From the NCBI GenBank assembly GCA_013215145.1, contig JABSRP010000013.1, forward strand, positions 62,001 to 126,000: a stretch of 64,000 nucleotides of DNA. Reading direction: 5' to 3'. Below the pieces are notes generated by a model. That model was not told where the DNA came from. It did no database searches and saw nothing but the letters and a program-made list of their open reading frames with translations. Below, one piece after another: positions 35,726 to 44,249 of this stretch (positions within the stretch are counted from its first letter, which is position 1; the number at the start of each line of letters is the position of its first letter). Position numbers and translations under genes: made by a program. Origin of the DNA: Pseudobacteriovorax sp. (GTDB lineage: Bacteria; Bdellovibrionota_B; Oligoflexia; Oligoflexales; Oligoflexaceae).

Positions 35726-36379
35726 TTGATTTGGTTGCTAGAAAAACAGATTGATAAGCAGCCTCTATTGAAAAATCTGCTCAGCGGTTCTTTTGCAATC
35801 CGTGCGATTGCCTCTGTGGAAAGTTTTTTAATTATCAGTAAGATCACCGACTCAAAACATTTCCCATCTATTTTTCTTGTTAATGGAGGTCATTTTAATC
35901 TTCTCGATTTGGATCATGAGGCGGTTCGGACCTTGATAGAGAAAGGTGTAGTCCTTGCTTGCTACGGTAACGAAGAAGGCAGGCTCAATGAGCTCTTTAC
36001 CGAAATTCGATGCGATCTAGAGAGGCTACCTTTCTACCTGCAGGATTTACGATTTATCAATGCAAATAGAGAAGCGAGAGAGAAGATCAGTTATCAAATT
36101 GATTTTGAGGCCAAACTACTATTTTGTAAACGTAACAAGATGAAGGTATCTCTTTCATTTATCGAAGCTCGGATCCTTAATCAATTGCTGAAGAATTTCG
36201 ACCTCATTGTTACACGCGAAAATCTCATTGAAACTGCTTGGCAGAATAATACCGTTTCAAACCGAACAATTGATTCATATATTTCGAGAATTAGAAAAAA
36301 GTTGGAGAACACCTCTCTAGAGATCGATAGTATTTATCGGAGTGGTTACCTTCTAAAAGATAATTCTCGTATCTCCTAA
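35726..36379 (+). CDS. OmpR/PhoB-type winged-helix regulator with non-canonical N-terminal domain
   Basis: A 217-residue protein. The C-terminal 100 residues are a Trans_reg_C winged helix (LSFIEARILNQLLKN, VTRENLIETAWQNN, NRTIDSYISRIRKKLE, IYRSGYLLKD). The first ~110 residues have receiver-like size and strand order, but at the phospho-acceptor strand the sequence is IFLVNGGHF, without Asp, and the acidic pocket is missing. DNA binding is clear; phosphorylation is unlikely. The start is TTG at 35726, right after the lipoprotein gene. No histidine kinase is adjacent. It converges with the next gene, overlapping by four bases. Confidence 0.85.
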   Translation: MIWLLEKQIDKQPLLKNLLSGSFAIRAIASVESFLIISKITDSKHFPSIFLVNGGHFNLLDLDHEAVRTLIEKGVVLACYGNEEGRLNELFTEIRCDLERLPFYLQDLRFINANREAREKISYQIDFEAKLLFCKRNKMKVSLSFIEARILNQLLKNFDLIVTRENLIETAWQNNTVSNRTIDSYISRIRKKLENTSLEIDSIYRSGYLLKDNSRIS

Positions 36380-36723
36380 TTTGGTTTATTTTCTGTCAGG
36401 TAATCTTGCCAGACCTTTCGCTTGTAAAACTTTCCTCGGAATTTTTTTTCATCATGATTATTGACTAGAAATCCCCGGCCTCTATCGTCATCGACCCATG
36501 TGATGGTTATGTTTTTACAAAACACAGCTGAATCTTTATCAATGATTAATTCAGGTTCGGTCATTATGGTAATGTCATCTTCGCGTTTTTGGTCAAAAGC
36601 AATCCCGTAAAAGAAGCCATCACAGCCTTTACCTTCGATATAAAGCCGAAAAGGATTGCCTTCGGTATCTTCTTGCGCCATTTTCAAAGCTTGATCTCTT
36701 GCCTCATTAGAAAACTTTATCAT
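36376..36723 (-). CDS. IscA/HesB-like protein lacking the CGC motif
   Basis: A 115-residue protein with the general A-type iron-sulfur carrier pattern: short N-terminal helix, then FRLYIEGKGCDGFFYG, whose C34 matches the first conserved Cys of IscA/ErpA (GCSG). The C-terminal CxC that completes the cluster site is absent; that region reads NHDEKKFRGKFYKRK. C68 is not at a conserved position. It therefore cannot bind a cluster in the usual way. It starts eight bases after the meaB stop and is probably co-transcribed with meaB and the mutase. Confidence 0.7.
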   Translation of the reverse strand: MIKFSNEARDQALKMAQEDTEGNPFRLYIEGKGCDGFFYGIAFDQKREDDITIMTEPELIIDKDSAVFCKNITITWVDDDRGRGFLVNNHDEKKFRGKFYKRKVWQDYLTENKPN

Positions 36724-36731
36724 AGATAATC

Positions 36732-37703
36732 CTAAATTCCGATTGTGCCAATGAATTGCTTTGCTGCAGTGGTTGGAGAAAGGGTCATGCTCTCTACTTC
36801 TTTCTCTAGTGTTAAGTAGTTTTCTCTAAATGCTTTTTTAGCAGAAACTGTTTCTAAAACTAGTTCCGAAACTTCGGACTTGAACCATTCTATGGCCTGT
36901 TGTGATCTTCGATGGGAAAAGTCGCCTTTATCTTTTAAAGCCGTGATCTTTTCAAACACCTCGTCTAGAAACGTATCTATACCAGTTTTTTCTTTGGCAC
37001 TAACGAGTTGGACTTTGGGTTTTTCCACAGTATTGTTTTTGTATAGTAGATTTAAAGCCAGCTCCAAATCAACTTTTGAGCGTTTGGCGGCATTTAAATG
37101 ATCCGAATCAGCTTTATTGATTAAAATACTATCGGCGAGTTCAATAATTCCTTTTTTAATTCCTTGAAGGTCATCTCCTGAATTTGGTAACTGGAGGTAT
37201 ATGAACTGATCAACCATTCCCGCTACAGCGACTTCTGATTGGCCAACGCCTACAGTTTCAACGATGATAAAATTATAGCCTGCCGCTTCACATAGCAATA
37301 TTGACTCACGAGTTCGTCGTGCAACACCTCCCAAACTTCTCCCTGCAGGAGAAGGTCTAATGAAACACCTTTGGTCTGCGGCAAGGTCTTGCATTCTTGT
37401 TTTATCTCCAAGTATGCTCCCCTTAGTTTTTGGGGAACTTGGATCGATGGCAAGGATGGCAAGTTTATAGCCTTGTTCTATAAGCTTCGATCCTACGGAC
37501 TCGATAAATGTCGACTTACCCACCCCGGGAGAACCGCTAATTCCAAGACGCACAGATTGTCCCGTTCTTGGCATAATAGTCTGTAATAGCTGATCTTTTT
37601 GCAAGCCTGCATCGGTCCTTGTACTTTCAACCAATGTGATGGCTCTGCCTAGAGCGCGACGGTTACCTGCAAGTAATTTCTCAGCCAAAGATTTTGCAGA
37701 CAT
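36732..37703 (-). CDS. meaB: Methylmalonyl-CoA mutase-associated GTPase MeaB
   Basis: G3E-family GTPase that protects and reloads the B12 enzyme methylmalonyl-CoA mutase. Walker A GSPGVGKST is near residue 58, and the DPSSPKTKGSILGDKTRM stretch, the ETVGVGQSE switch segment and the LINKAD base-recognition motif are intact. Length 323 is normal. ATG at 37703 comes three bases after the mutase stop, the classical mutase-meaB pairing. Confidence 0.97.
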   Translation of the reverse strand: MSAKSLAEKLLAGNRRALGRAITLVESTRTDAGLQKDQLLQTIMPRTGQSVRLGISGSPGVGKSTFIESVGSKLIEQGYKLAILAIDPSSPKTKGSILGDKTRMQDLAADQRCFIRPSPAGRSLGGVARRTRESILLCEAAGYNFIIVETVGVGQSEVAVAGMVDQFIYLQLPNSGDDLQGIKKGIIELADSILINKADSDHLNAAKRSKVDLELALNLLYKNNTVEKPKVQLVSAKEKTGIDTFLDEVFEKITALKDKGDFSHRRSQQAIEWFKSEVSELVLETVSAKKAFRENYLTLEKEVESMTLSPTTAAKQFIGTIGI

Positions 37704-37706
37704 AGA

Positions 37707-39839
37707 CTAAACCCTTGCGTCAATCGCAGCCACAGTGTCTTTCGCAGCCTTTGGAATGGGGGTGCCTGGACCAAAGATGGCTGCAGCACCGTTTTTATAG
37801 AGAAAATCATAATCTTTTTGAGGTATTATGCCTCCCACCACAATCTTGATGTCGCTAGCGTCCTGATCTTCTAGCGCTTTTCGAAGTGCAGGTACCAAAG
37901 TCATATGGCCCGCAGCCTGTGAGGAAACACCAACTACATGGACATCGTTTTCAATCGCTTGTTTTGCCGCCTCTTCAGGGGTTTGGAATAATGGTCCAAT
38001 ATCAACATCAAAACCGAGATCCGCGAAACCGGTGGCAATCACTTTAGCGCCTCTATCATGACCGTCTTGGCCGAGTTTTACGATTAGTATCCGAGGTTGA
38101 CGACCGTCTTTCTCGGCAAATTCTCTGATCACGGCCATTGCTGACTCAAGGTCTTCGTGTCCAGAGTACTCTCCAGCATACACACTTGAAATTGTCTTAA
38201 TTTCAGCTTTATGCTCCCCAAAGACATTCCGCATAACATCTGAAACCTCTCCGATAGTGGCTCTAGCTTTGATAGCGTCAATCGCAACTGCCAGTAGGTT
38301 GCCATCTGATTTTGCGGTGTCTTCGAGTCGTTTGAGATGCTTTTGAACCTCTTCGTTGTTTCTCGAGTCGCGTATTTGCTTTAGCTTTTTAAGTTGGTTA
38401 TCCCTGACTTCAGCATTATCGATATCGAGAACGTCATACTCGCTTTTCTCAGTGGTTTGGTATTTGTTCACACCAACGATAATCGAACTACCGCTATCTA
38501 TACGGGCTTGTTTTTTAGCCGCTGCTTCTTCGATTTTCATTTTTGGGTAACCTTTTTGAATCGCCTCTACCATTCCGCCCATATCGTTAATTTCGGCGAT
38601 GATCTCTTCCGATTTTTTGATAAGGTCATGGGTGAGCGATTCCATGAAGTAACTGCCACCAAAAGGATCGACGACGTGGGTCATATCGGTTTCGTCCTGT
38701 AAGATAAGCTGAGTGTTTCGAGCCAACCTTGCGGAAAAATCAGTTGGCAGACCCACTGCTTCATCGAAAGAGTTTGTGTGCAATGACTGGGTTCCTCCCA
38801 AGGTCGCTGCCATAGCCTCAATGGTAGTTCGGATGATGTTGTTATAGGGATCTTGCTCGGTAAGCGTGTAACCTGAAGTTTGGCAGTGTGTCCGAAGCAT
38901 CAGAGATTTCGGGTTTTTGGGTTGAAACTCTCCCATAAGCTTTGCCCAAAGAGCTCGTGCAGCTCTAAGCTTTGCAATCTCCATATAAAAATTCATTCCG
39001 ATGGCAAAAAAGAATGATAGTCGCGGCGCAAATTGATCTACATCTAGTCCCTTACTAATCGCCGCCTTTACATATTCGACGCCATCAGCAAGTGTGAATG
39101 CCAGTTCAATGGCTGAATCAGCTCCTGCCTCCTGAATGTGATAACCACTAATGCTAATACTATTAAATTTCGGCATATATTGAGCCGTGTATCCTATGAT
39201 GTCTTCCACAATTCTCATGGAAGGCTTCGGTGGATAGATATAAGTATTTCGCACCATGTATTCTTTTAAGATATCGTTTTGAATCGTTCCTGAGAGCTTT
39301 TCTGTTGGAACCCCTTGCTCCTGTCCCGCAACTATATAGGCTGCTAGTATCGGAATAACGGCGCCATTCATTGTCATCGAAACACTCATTTTATCTAGAG
39401 GAATGTCATTAAACAGTATTTTCATATCCTCAACGGTGTCGATAGCCACTCCTGCTTTTCCTACATCCCCGACCACGCGTGGGTGATCAGAATCATATCC
39501 TCTGTGAGTCGCTAAATCGAAGGCTACGCTGAGTCCCTTTTGGCCTGCAGCCAAATTCTTTTTGTAGAACCGATTCGACTCCTCTGCTGTGGAGAATCCC
39601 GCGTATTGGCGAATAGTCCAAGGACGGTTGGTATACATGGTAGCTCTTGGCCCGCGGGTAAAGGGAGGCTCACCAGGAATGCTATGACAGGAGGTGACGG
39701 TTTCGAGGTCCTCAGCAAAGTATATCGGTTTAAGCGGTATTCCTTCGGGAGTCTGCCGAGTCAACGAGTCTGTTGACGCTCCTCGAAGCTCCTTGCTGGC
39801 AATCTCTTTCCATCTTTCAAAAGACTCATTCTTATTCAT
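37707..39839 (-). CDS. scpA: Methylmalonyl-CoA mutase, single-chain
   Basis: Adenosylcobalamin enzyme interconverting methylmalonyl-CoA and succinyl-CoA. At 710 residues it is the large-subunit type with the catalytic TIM barrel ([17 protein letters not shown], the substrate-binding [17 protein letters not shown] block) and the C-terminal B12 domain, where DGHDRGAK provides the axial His near residue 594, followed by SSQAAGH and GGIIP. No separate small subunit is encoded beside it, so it resembles the homodimeric ScpA form. It is first in the leftward mutase-meaB-IscA-like operon. No cobalamin riboswitch is visible upstream. Confidence 0.97.
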   Translation of the reverse strand: MNKNESFERWKEIASKELRGASTDSLTRQTPEGIPLKPIYFAEDLETVTSCHSIPGEPPFTRGPRATMYTNRPWTIRQYAGFSTAEESNRFYKKNLAAGQKGLSVAFDLATHRGYDSDHPRVVGDVGKAGVAIDTVEDMKILFNDIPLDKMSVSMTMNGAVIPILAAYIVAGQEQGVPTEKLSGTIQNDILKEYMVRNTYIYPPKPSMRIVEDIIGYTAQYMPKFNSISISGYHIQEAGADSAIELAFTLADGVEYVKAAISKGLDVDQFAPRLSFFFAIGMNFYMEIAKLRAARALWAKLMGEFQPKNPKSLMLRTHCQTSGYTLTEQDPYNNIIRTTIEAMAATLGGTQSLHTNSFDEAVGLPTDFSARLARNTQLILQDETDMTHVVDPFGGSYFMESLTHDLIKKSEEIIAEINDMGGMVEAIQKGYPKMKIEEAAAKKQARIDSGSSIIVGVNKYQTTEKSEYDVLDIDNAEVRDNQLKKLKQIRDSRNNEEVQKHLKRLEDTAKSDGNLLAVAIDAIKARATIGEVSDVMRNVFGEHKAEIKTISSVYAGEYSGHEDLESAMAVIREFAEKDGRQPRILIVKLGQDGHDRGAKVIATGFADLGFDVDIGPLFQTPEEAAKQAIENDVHVVGVSSQAAGHMTLVPALRKALEDQDASDIKIVVGGIIPQKDYDFLYKNGAAAIFGPGTPIPKAAKDTVAAIDARV

Positions 39840-40061
39840 AGTTGATCCCTTTTCGTATCAGATCGCGTGCGCTTATGAAGAGTTAGCTAGACTTATTTGG
39901 GTATGACAAATAAGACGTGAAAACCGCCCCTTTGAACATGTTTTATCTTATTATTTGGTCGAGGGCCAGCGTTGTACGATGTAGGATAAAGCCCAACAAC
40001 GAGTCGCTTTACTTTAAAAGTCGCCGCTAGGGATCTACCGGCAACAGGAGGCTGCCCACAG

Positions 40062-40775
40062 TTGATTTGGATAAGTCATAGAGGATACTGCGAAGGGGTC
40101 GTAGAGAACACTCGGAAAGCGTTTCGCCAGGCGATCGATGCGGGGTTTGTTTCTCTGGAAACCGACTTGCGCTGCACTGCAGACGGTCATATCGTATTGC
40201 ACCACGATCGCAGTATGGAAAGAACCGCTGAACGTTCCGTGAATATTGACGAGATGACACTCGAAGCTTTCAAACAGACGGTATTAAAGGATGGTCAAAA
40301 CGGAATGACCTTCTTGGAATTCATTGAGGAGTTTGCTGGGTGCAATTGGATACTTGATATTAAGCCAGAAACCGCTCGGCGAGTTATTAGAGTGCTTCGC
40401 GATTGGTCAGATAAACAAGGTGCTGCTAGTTGGATTCAGAGTCAGGCTAGGTTTCTGGTTTGGAGCAAGAGGGATGCCAAGTATTTGAGACGTCTCTTTC
40501 CAAATTCAGTGCTTCTAGCACGTCAATCGGAGTGTGTAACCTTAGGACTTTTTGCTCTTGCTTCGTTAGAGCGATTGGTGCCGGTATCTCCCAACAAAAC
40601 CTACAGCATTCCCCCCAGGTTTTTTGGTATAAACCTCTATAAGCGAGATTTTGTCTCTCGTTACCATAAGCTTGGAGCTAAAGTGCTTGCCTATTTACCT
40701 GCTACAGCTCAAGAGGTAGAGGCAGCAAAGAACTCTGGATGCGATGAAATTTTGACGAATGGATTGATAAGTTAA
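40062..40775 (+). CDS. Glycerophosphodiester phosphodiesterase family protein
   Basis: A 237-residue GDPD-family enzyme that hydrolyses glycerophosphodiesters to glycerol-3-phosphate and an alcohol. The active site shows ISHRGY, ENTRKAF, the ETDLRCTADGHIVLHHD block with metal ligands and catalytic His, and DIKPE. No signal peptide, so cytoplasmic. TTG at 40062 is the start, ten bases after GGAGG. Its stop overlaps the cytochrome gene start by one base, an unusual partner for it. Confidence 0.92.
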   Translation: MIWISHRGYCEGVVENTRKAFRQAIDAGFVSLETDLRCTADGHIVLHHDRSMERTAERSVNIDEMTLEAFKQTVLKDGQNGMTFLEFIEEFAGCNWILDIKPETARRVIRVLRDWSDKQGAASWIQSQARFLVWSKRDAKYLRRLFPNSVLLARQSECVTLGLFALASLERLVPVSPNKTYSIPPRFFGINLYKRDFVSRYHKLGAKVLAYLPATAQEVEAAKNSGCDEILTNGLIS

Positions 40776-41587
40776 TGCGTACATGCTTGTTTTTGTGTCT
40801 TTTGGTTCTTGGTGCTACTGCTCAAGGCCGTGATTCTAGAGAAGAAAAGAGAAAACAAACCAAAGATTTAAGGCGCTTTATTCAGCTCTTAGAGTATAGC
40901 TACGATGATCCTAATTACTTGAGTCATGCTTCAATGGCGAAGCGCAGAAGCGAGTTGTCAGAAAAGCTCGAGCAGATTGCTGTCAAACTGAGTCCCAAGA
41001 AGAGGAAGAAACTTAAAGATGCAGTTGGAAGCTACATGGCTCTTTTCGGTAGGGCCGATTTTCCAAAAGGTAGTCAGAAGGCCTACTCTTCTGCGAGAGC
41101 CACGACCCTTGAACTGTTTCGTGTCGTGCTGATTCCCTCGCAATCGCCCAATTTCTCAGTTGGGAAAAAAGTCTACGAAAAACAATGTCAGCAGTGTCAC
41201 GGCTCTGAAGGTAAAGGAGACGGTATTTACACAAAAAACCCAAAGATAAAAATGGAGCCGCCACCAAAAGATTTGACGAAACAGTTTATAGAAGGCTCTA
41301 GGTCACCATTTTCCTATTTTAACTCTACTTTGGCAGGTTCGGAGGGCAGCTCTATGCCGAAATATGAGTTTACTCTAAGTGCTCATGAAATGTGGTCCGT
41401 TGCATTTTATATGGCCCACTCTTGGAATCGGAACGATCGCGATCGTACAGGGACCAATGCTAAAGTCAGCATGGAGAGTATATCTAAAATGACAGGTTAT
41501 GAGCTCAAAGCACTCGGTTTGAATGACCAAGATCTGCGTTATTTGAGGGATTGGCGAAGTTTTGACCCAAAAACGCCACGAAAGTAG
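40775..41587 (+). CDS. Periplasmic c-type cytochrome
   Basis: A 270-residue exported protein with a signal peptide (about residues 1-18). An N-terminal helical region of about 110 residues precedes a cytochrome c domain with the heme-binding CQQCH (138-142) and the likely axial Met194 in SSMPKYEFTL. One heme. It probably carries electrons in the periplasm, but its partners are not nearby. ATG overlaps the phosphodiesterase stop, so the genes are co-translated. Confidence 0.93.
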   Translation: MRTCLFLCLLVLGATAQGRDSREEKRKQTKDLRRFIQLLEYSYDDPNYLSHASMAKRRSELSEKLEQIAVKLSPKKRKKLKDAVGSYMALFGRADFPKGSQKAYSSARATTLELFRVVLIPSQSPNFSVGKKVYEKQCQQCHGSEGKGDGIYTKNPKIKMEPPPKDLTKQFIEGSRSPFSYFNSTLAGSEGSSMPKYEFTLSAHEMWSVAFYMAHSWNRNDRDRTGTNAKVSMESISKMTGYELKALGLNDQDLRYLRDWRSFDPKTPRK

Positions 41588-41634
41588 ATTCCCTTAGGAG
41601 TCTTTCATCTAATACTCAGTACCACGGGAAAATC

Positions 41635-41660
41635 AAGAAGGACGGTTTTCGGCCTTCTTT
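41635..41660 (+). terminator. Hairpin after the cytochrome gene
   Basis: AAGAAGG and CCTTCTT pair around 11 bases (with an inner CGG repeat), ending in TTTC. It lies 48 bases after the cytochrome stop and probably terminates that transcript, though the T-tract is short. Confidence 0.5.
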
Positions 41661-41688
41661 CAACCTTATTTATAAGGGGAAATTGCCC

Positions 41689-42132
41689 ATGGATATTTTA
41701 CAAGTAATCGTAAGTCAGCAAGATCGGTTTCTTAAGACTCTTTCCGGGTATAACTCGCAATCATTAACGGACGATAGCATCCGTCGTTTCAGTGAAGAGC
41801 TGATTAAGCAGTTAGATTTAGACTCAGAACATTTGGTGCCTGAGGTCATTGATTTAAGTACTTCTTCCAAGTCAGTGGCTAAACGTTTGTGCAGTAAGGG
41901 TGAAGAAATCAGAGCCAAGATTCGCCACCTAAAGCTTGTCGATATAGATAGTGCAAGTGGTTTAATGCTGGGGATCCTAGAAGATTATCGAACTTACAGC
42001 CAAATTATCCTTGACGACCTAAGACCGATTATACGCGCCAAAATGCCAACATACGAACGTGAGGAGCTTGGATTTGTGTTTATGGATCTGGTTGACGAAA
42101 ACTTTGGCTGGGACGAGCTAAAATATGCTTAA
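41689..42132 (+). CDS. Helical protein of unknown function
   Basis: A 147-residue soluble helical protein without signal peptide or Cys motif. Residues 55-105 look like two amphipathic helices; Asp and Leu are frequent, and the C-terminus (MDLVDENFGWDELKYA) is acidic. I considered hemerythrin and rejected it because the His ligands are missing. GGGGA precedes ATG 41689; a TTG two codons earlier is the alternative. It lies alone before rplS. Confidence 0.6.
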   Translation: MDILQVIVSQQDRFLKTLSGYNSQSLTDDSIRRFSEELIKQLDLDSEHLVPEVIDLSTSSKSVAKRLCSKGEEIRAKIRHLKLVDIDSASGLMLGILEDYRTYSQIILDDLRPIIRAKMPTYEREELGFVFMDLVDENFGWDELKYA

Positions 42133-42258
42133 ACGGCATGATAATGAGCACTAAATTCTTGACTAGGAAGCAGCATTCATGTAACTAAGGTCCTTCGTAC
42201 GGCGTAGATACGGACACAAAACCGCCAAAGTACAACTTAAAGAATAGATAGGTCTCTC

Positions 42259-42642
42259 ATGAAAAATAGCATCATTGCAAACTTTGAAAAGAAAAAGTTC
42301 GAAAATCATAAGCCTTTACCAACATTTCGCCCTGGTGACACCATCAAGGTACATTACAAAATCCGAGAAGGCGCTGATGCTAGTAAATTCAGAGTGCAGC
42401 CGTATGAAGGAGTGGTGATCCGCTTTAAAAAGGGTGGAGTTGATTCAAGTTTTACAGTCAGAAAAATGGGTGCAAATGGCGTTGGCGTTGAACGAGCCTT
42501 TCCTTTGTATTCAGGGAACATTACCAAGGTTGATGTTTTAGCAAGCGGTGTTGTTAGACGGTCACGTCTTTTCTACCTCCGTGAATTAACTGGTAAAGCA
42601 GCAAGAATTAAGAGTCGGTACGTACCAAGAGCTAAGAAATAG
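42259..42642 (+). CDS. rplS: 50S ribosomal protein L19 (bL19)
   Basis: A 127-residue large-subunit protein at the 30S-50S interface. FRPGDTIKVHYKIREG, the QPYEGVVIRFKKGG segment and GVGVERAFPLYSGNI with the closing RSRLFYLRELTGKAARI are textbook bL19. The usual companions trmD, rimM and rpsP are not upstream, but rnhB and yraN, which often follow rplS, lie downstream on the opposite strand. A strong terminator follows. Confidence 0.98.
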   Translation: MKNSIIANFEKKKFENHKPLPTFRPGDTIKVHYKIREGADASKFRVQPYEGVVIRFKKGGVDSSFTVRKMGANGVGVERAFPLYSGNITKVDVLASGVVRRSRLFYLRELTGKAARIKSRYVPRAKK

Positions 42643-42747
42643 TAACTTAATTTGGTTAGAGCTGGAATCGGTGCGCAACATCGAGTTTTTGACCAGAGAC
42701 CAGAAAAAGCTCGATGCGAATCGTGTCAAATCTCTCATCAATTGAAG

Positions 42748-43005
42748 TTATATAGTGTAAGGCGCCTCGCATGAGGCGTTTTTTTTATTTTGGTCAACTA
42801 GTTCATGAGGGTTAAATACTCTATGATCTACTTTTGAGCGGTACTTTACCTCTGCAATCAAGAGCTCGCTCGGCTTTTTTGCGATGATGTCAATTTCGAA
42901 ACCAATATTTCGGTAGTTCTTGCGGCAAATTTCCCAGCCTTTTTTAATTAGGTGAGCAGATATTTTTTGCTCTGCTATTTGCCCGTTTTTGAAGTTATTG
43001 GGCAT
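42748..43005 (-). CDS. yraN: YraN/UPF0102 family protein, C-terminally truncated
   Basis: An 85-residue remnant of the YraN family (normally ~115-125 aa), a predicted nuclease-fold protein. GQIAEQKISAHLIKKG, then KNYRNIGFEIDII and LLIAEVKYRS keep the family's E-D-ExK pattern. After FNPHELVDQNKK the reading frame enters the rplS terminator, and the last residues (ASCEAPYTI) are decoded from that hairpin; the C-terminal helices are missing. The start overlaps the rnhB end by 11 bases. It may be folded but incomplete, or a decaying pseudogene. Confidence 0.75.
   Translation of the reverse strand: MPNNFKNGQIAEQKISAHLIKKGWEICRKNYRNIGFEIDIIAKKPSELLIAEVKYRSKVDHRVFNPHELVDQNKKNASCEAPYTI
42762..42788 (+). 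terminator. Rho-independent terminator after rplS
   Basis: CGCCTC and GAGGCG (42763-42768 with 42773-42778) with a four-base GCAT loop, followed by eight T. It also lies inside the truncated yraN frame on the other strand. Confidence 0.88.
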
Positions 43006-43678
43006 GATTTATCATCTGTCGTATAGGGGCAAAGTTTTTTCTATGCAAGGGACTTATGCCGGCCTTTTTTAGACCTTCGATATGCTTAGCCGTCCCATAC
43101 CCCATATTTTTTTCAAAGCCATAATCGGGGTATTTCTTATCCTGACTCCTCATGAAGGCGTCCCGGCTTTCTTTTGCAAGTATCGAAGCGGCCGCAATGC
43201 AATAGCACAATCCGTCTCCGCCAATGATGGCTTTTTGCGGGCTAGTTATCTCTGGAATCGTATCTCGACCGTCGACAAGGATCATACTATTTTGCGAAAG
43301 GGAAAGAGGGGCCAGGGCTCGTCTCATAGCCAGGAAAGTGGCGGGAACAATGCCGAATCTTTCGATTTCATGTACGGTAGCAGACCCGATACCTAGTAAT
43401 AGGGAACAGTCTTTTATCGTTGTGATAATGTTTTGCCTCTGTTTTGAGGAGAGCTTCTTGGAGTCACGAATGAGCTTCAATTTTTCATGTGGTAGTGCAA
43501 AGACAGCCTCATAATTTAGTTTGACTGCAGCTGTGACAACAGGCCCCGCAATGCAACCGCGACCCACTTCATCCACACCAACCACTTCGTAGTTAGTCTT
43601 TAGCCAATGACGTTCGAGGTCGCCTTTATTAAGAGCTAGCGAAGGATTCGATAAAGATTCTGATTTTTCGTTTTTCAT
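42995..43678 (-). CDS. rnhB: Ribonuclease HII
   Basis: Cuts the RNA strand of RNA-DNA hybrids and single ribonucleotides in DNA. The catalytic acidic cluster starts with VGVDEVGRGCIAGPVV, followed by DSKKLSSKQR, ILVDGRDTI and a final Asp-containing helix AKESRDAFM. Length 227 is normal; a ~30-residue N-terminal extension precedes the catalytic core. Its start lies 50 bases inside the thioredoxin-like gene, so a later start is possible, but no ATG is available before the first catalytic motif. Confidence 0.97.
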   Translation of the reverse strand: MKNEKSESLSNPSLALNKGDLERHWLKTNYEVVGVDEVGRGCIAGPVVTAAVKLNYEAVFALPHEKLKLIRDSKKLSSKQRQNIITTIKDCSLLLGIGSATVHEIERFGIVPATFLAMRRALAPLSLSQNSMILVDGRDTIPEITSPQKAIIGGDGLCYCIAAASILAKESRDAFMRSQDKKYPDYGFEKNMGYGTAKHIEGLKKAGISPLHRKNFAPIRQMINHAQ

Positions 43679-43949
43679 GTTGACCTGCTAAAGTTTCTTT
43701 TATGGCGCCTTTATGCCAGATAATAATCGTCGGAAGGGTCTTGACTCCCAGCTCCGCAGGTACATTAGCATTTTCATCTACATTCATACAAAAAAAATGA
43801 AGGTGACTCTTATAAATGTCTTCCAGCCCTTTCAATGTGGACAAACTCTGTTGTCCAGGTTCAGACCAAGGGGCGGAGAAACAAATGACAGATGGTTTAT
43901 CAATCGGAAGTTTTTCTGATTGAAAGCTCTTATCAAAAACTTCTTGCAT
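43629..43949 (-). CDS. Thioredoxin-fold protein without active-site cysteines
   Basis: A 106-residue thioredoxin-fold protein. Family landmarks are VICFSAPWSEPG (residues 21-32) at the active-site position and GVKTLPTIIIWHKG with the cis-Pro. The WCGPC site reads W28-S-E-P-G32, so both redox Cys are replaced; the remaining Cys (C23, C54) lie outside the site. It cannot do thiol-disulfide exchange in the usual way and may be a binding protein. GGAG precedes the ATG. It is central in a leftward operon with two unknown genes and rnhB. Confidence 0.85.
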   Translation of the reverse strand: MQEVFDKSFQSEKLPIDKPSVICFSAPWSEPGQQSLSTLKGLEDIYKSHLHFFCMNVDENANVPAELGVKTLPTIIIWHKGAIKETLAGQHEKRKIRIFIESFASS

Positions 43950-43961
43950 GAATCTAAGCTC

Positions 43962-44249
43962 CTACAGTTCAAGTCTACGACGAGATTTTGCCATGAGAAT
44001 TCTGCAGATTTTTTGGTCCACTAACTTTAGGCTGGGAGGGTGGGTCCAATCAGCTCGAGCCTTGTAGAAATAGGGAATGATATCTGAAAGAACTAGTAAT
44101 AGTTGGTCGTCGCTTTCAGCCAGTGCAAGCCATTTATCAATGTAGCTATATTCACTATAGGGTAGAAAAAGCCCTCGCTTTCTATGCAGGAGAATAAACT
44201 GAGCGATCAAGTTGCGCCCGTTAAGATGTTTATCGGGAATGAATGTCAT
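43962..44249 (-). CDS. Small protein of unknown function
   Basis: A 95-residue, mostly helical, basic protein without signal peptide. Two helices rich in Leu (IAQFILLHRKRGLFLPY, LLLVLSDIIPYFY) alternate with polar parts, and the C-terminus is Arg-rich. The start overlaps the preceding gene by four bases (ATGA), so it is translated with it. No family recognised. Confidence 0.6.
   Translation of the reverse strand: MTFIPDKHLNGRNLIAQFILLHRKRGLFLPYSEYSYIDKWLALAESDDQLLLVLSDIIPYFYKARADWTHPPSLKLVDQKICRILMAKSRRRLEL

Noticed and set aside
39840-40061. Cobalamin riboswitch before methylmalonyl-CoA mutase
   Set aside because: The spacer does not contain the conserved B12-box or the typical multi-stem layout.
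41689-42132. Hemerythrin-like protein
   Set aside because: Length and helices fit, but the His and acidic ligand pattern is missing.
42160-42240. rplS leader hairpin or promoter
   Set aside because: A TTGACT hexamer and short self-complementary segments exist, but no -10 match or conserved L19 leader structure is recognisable.
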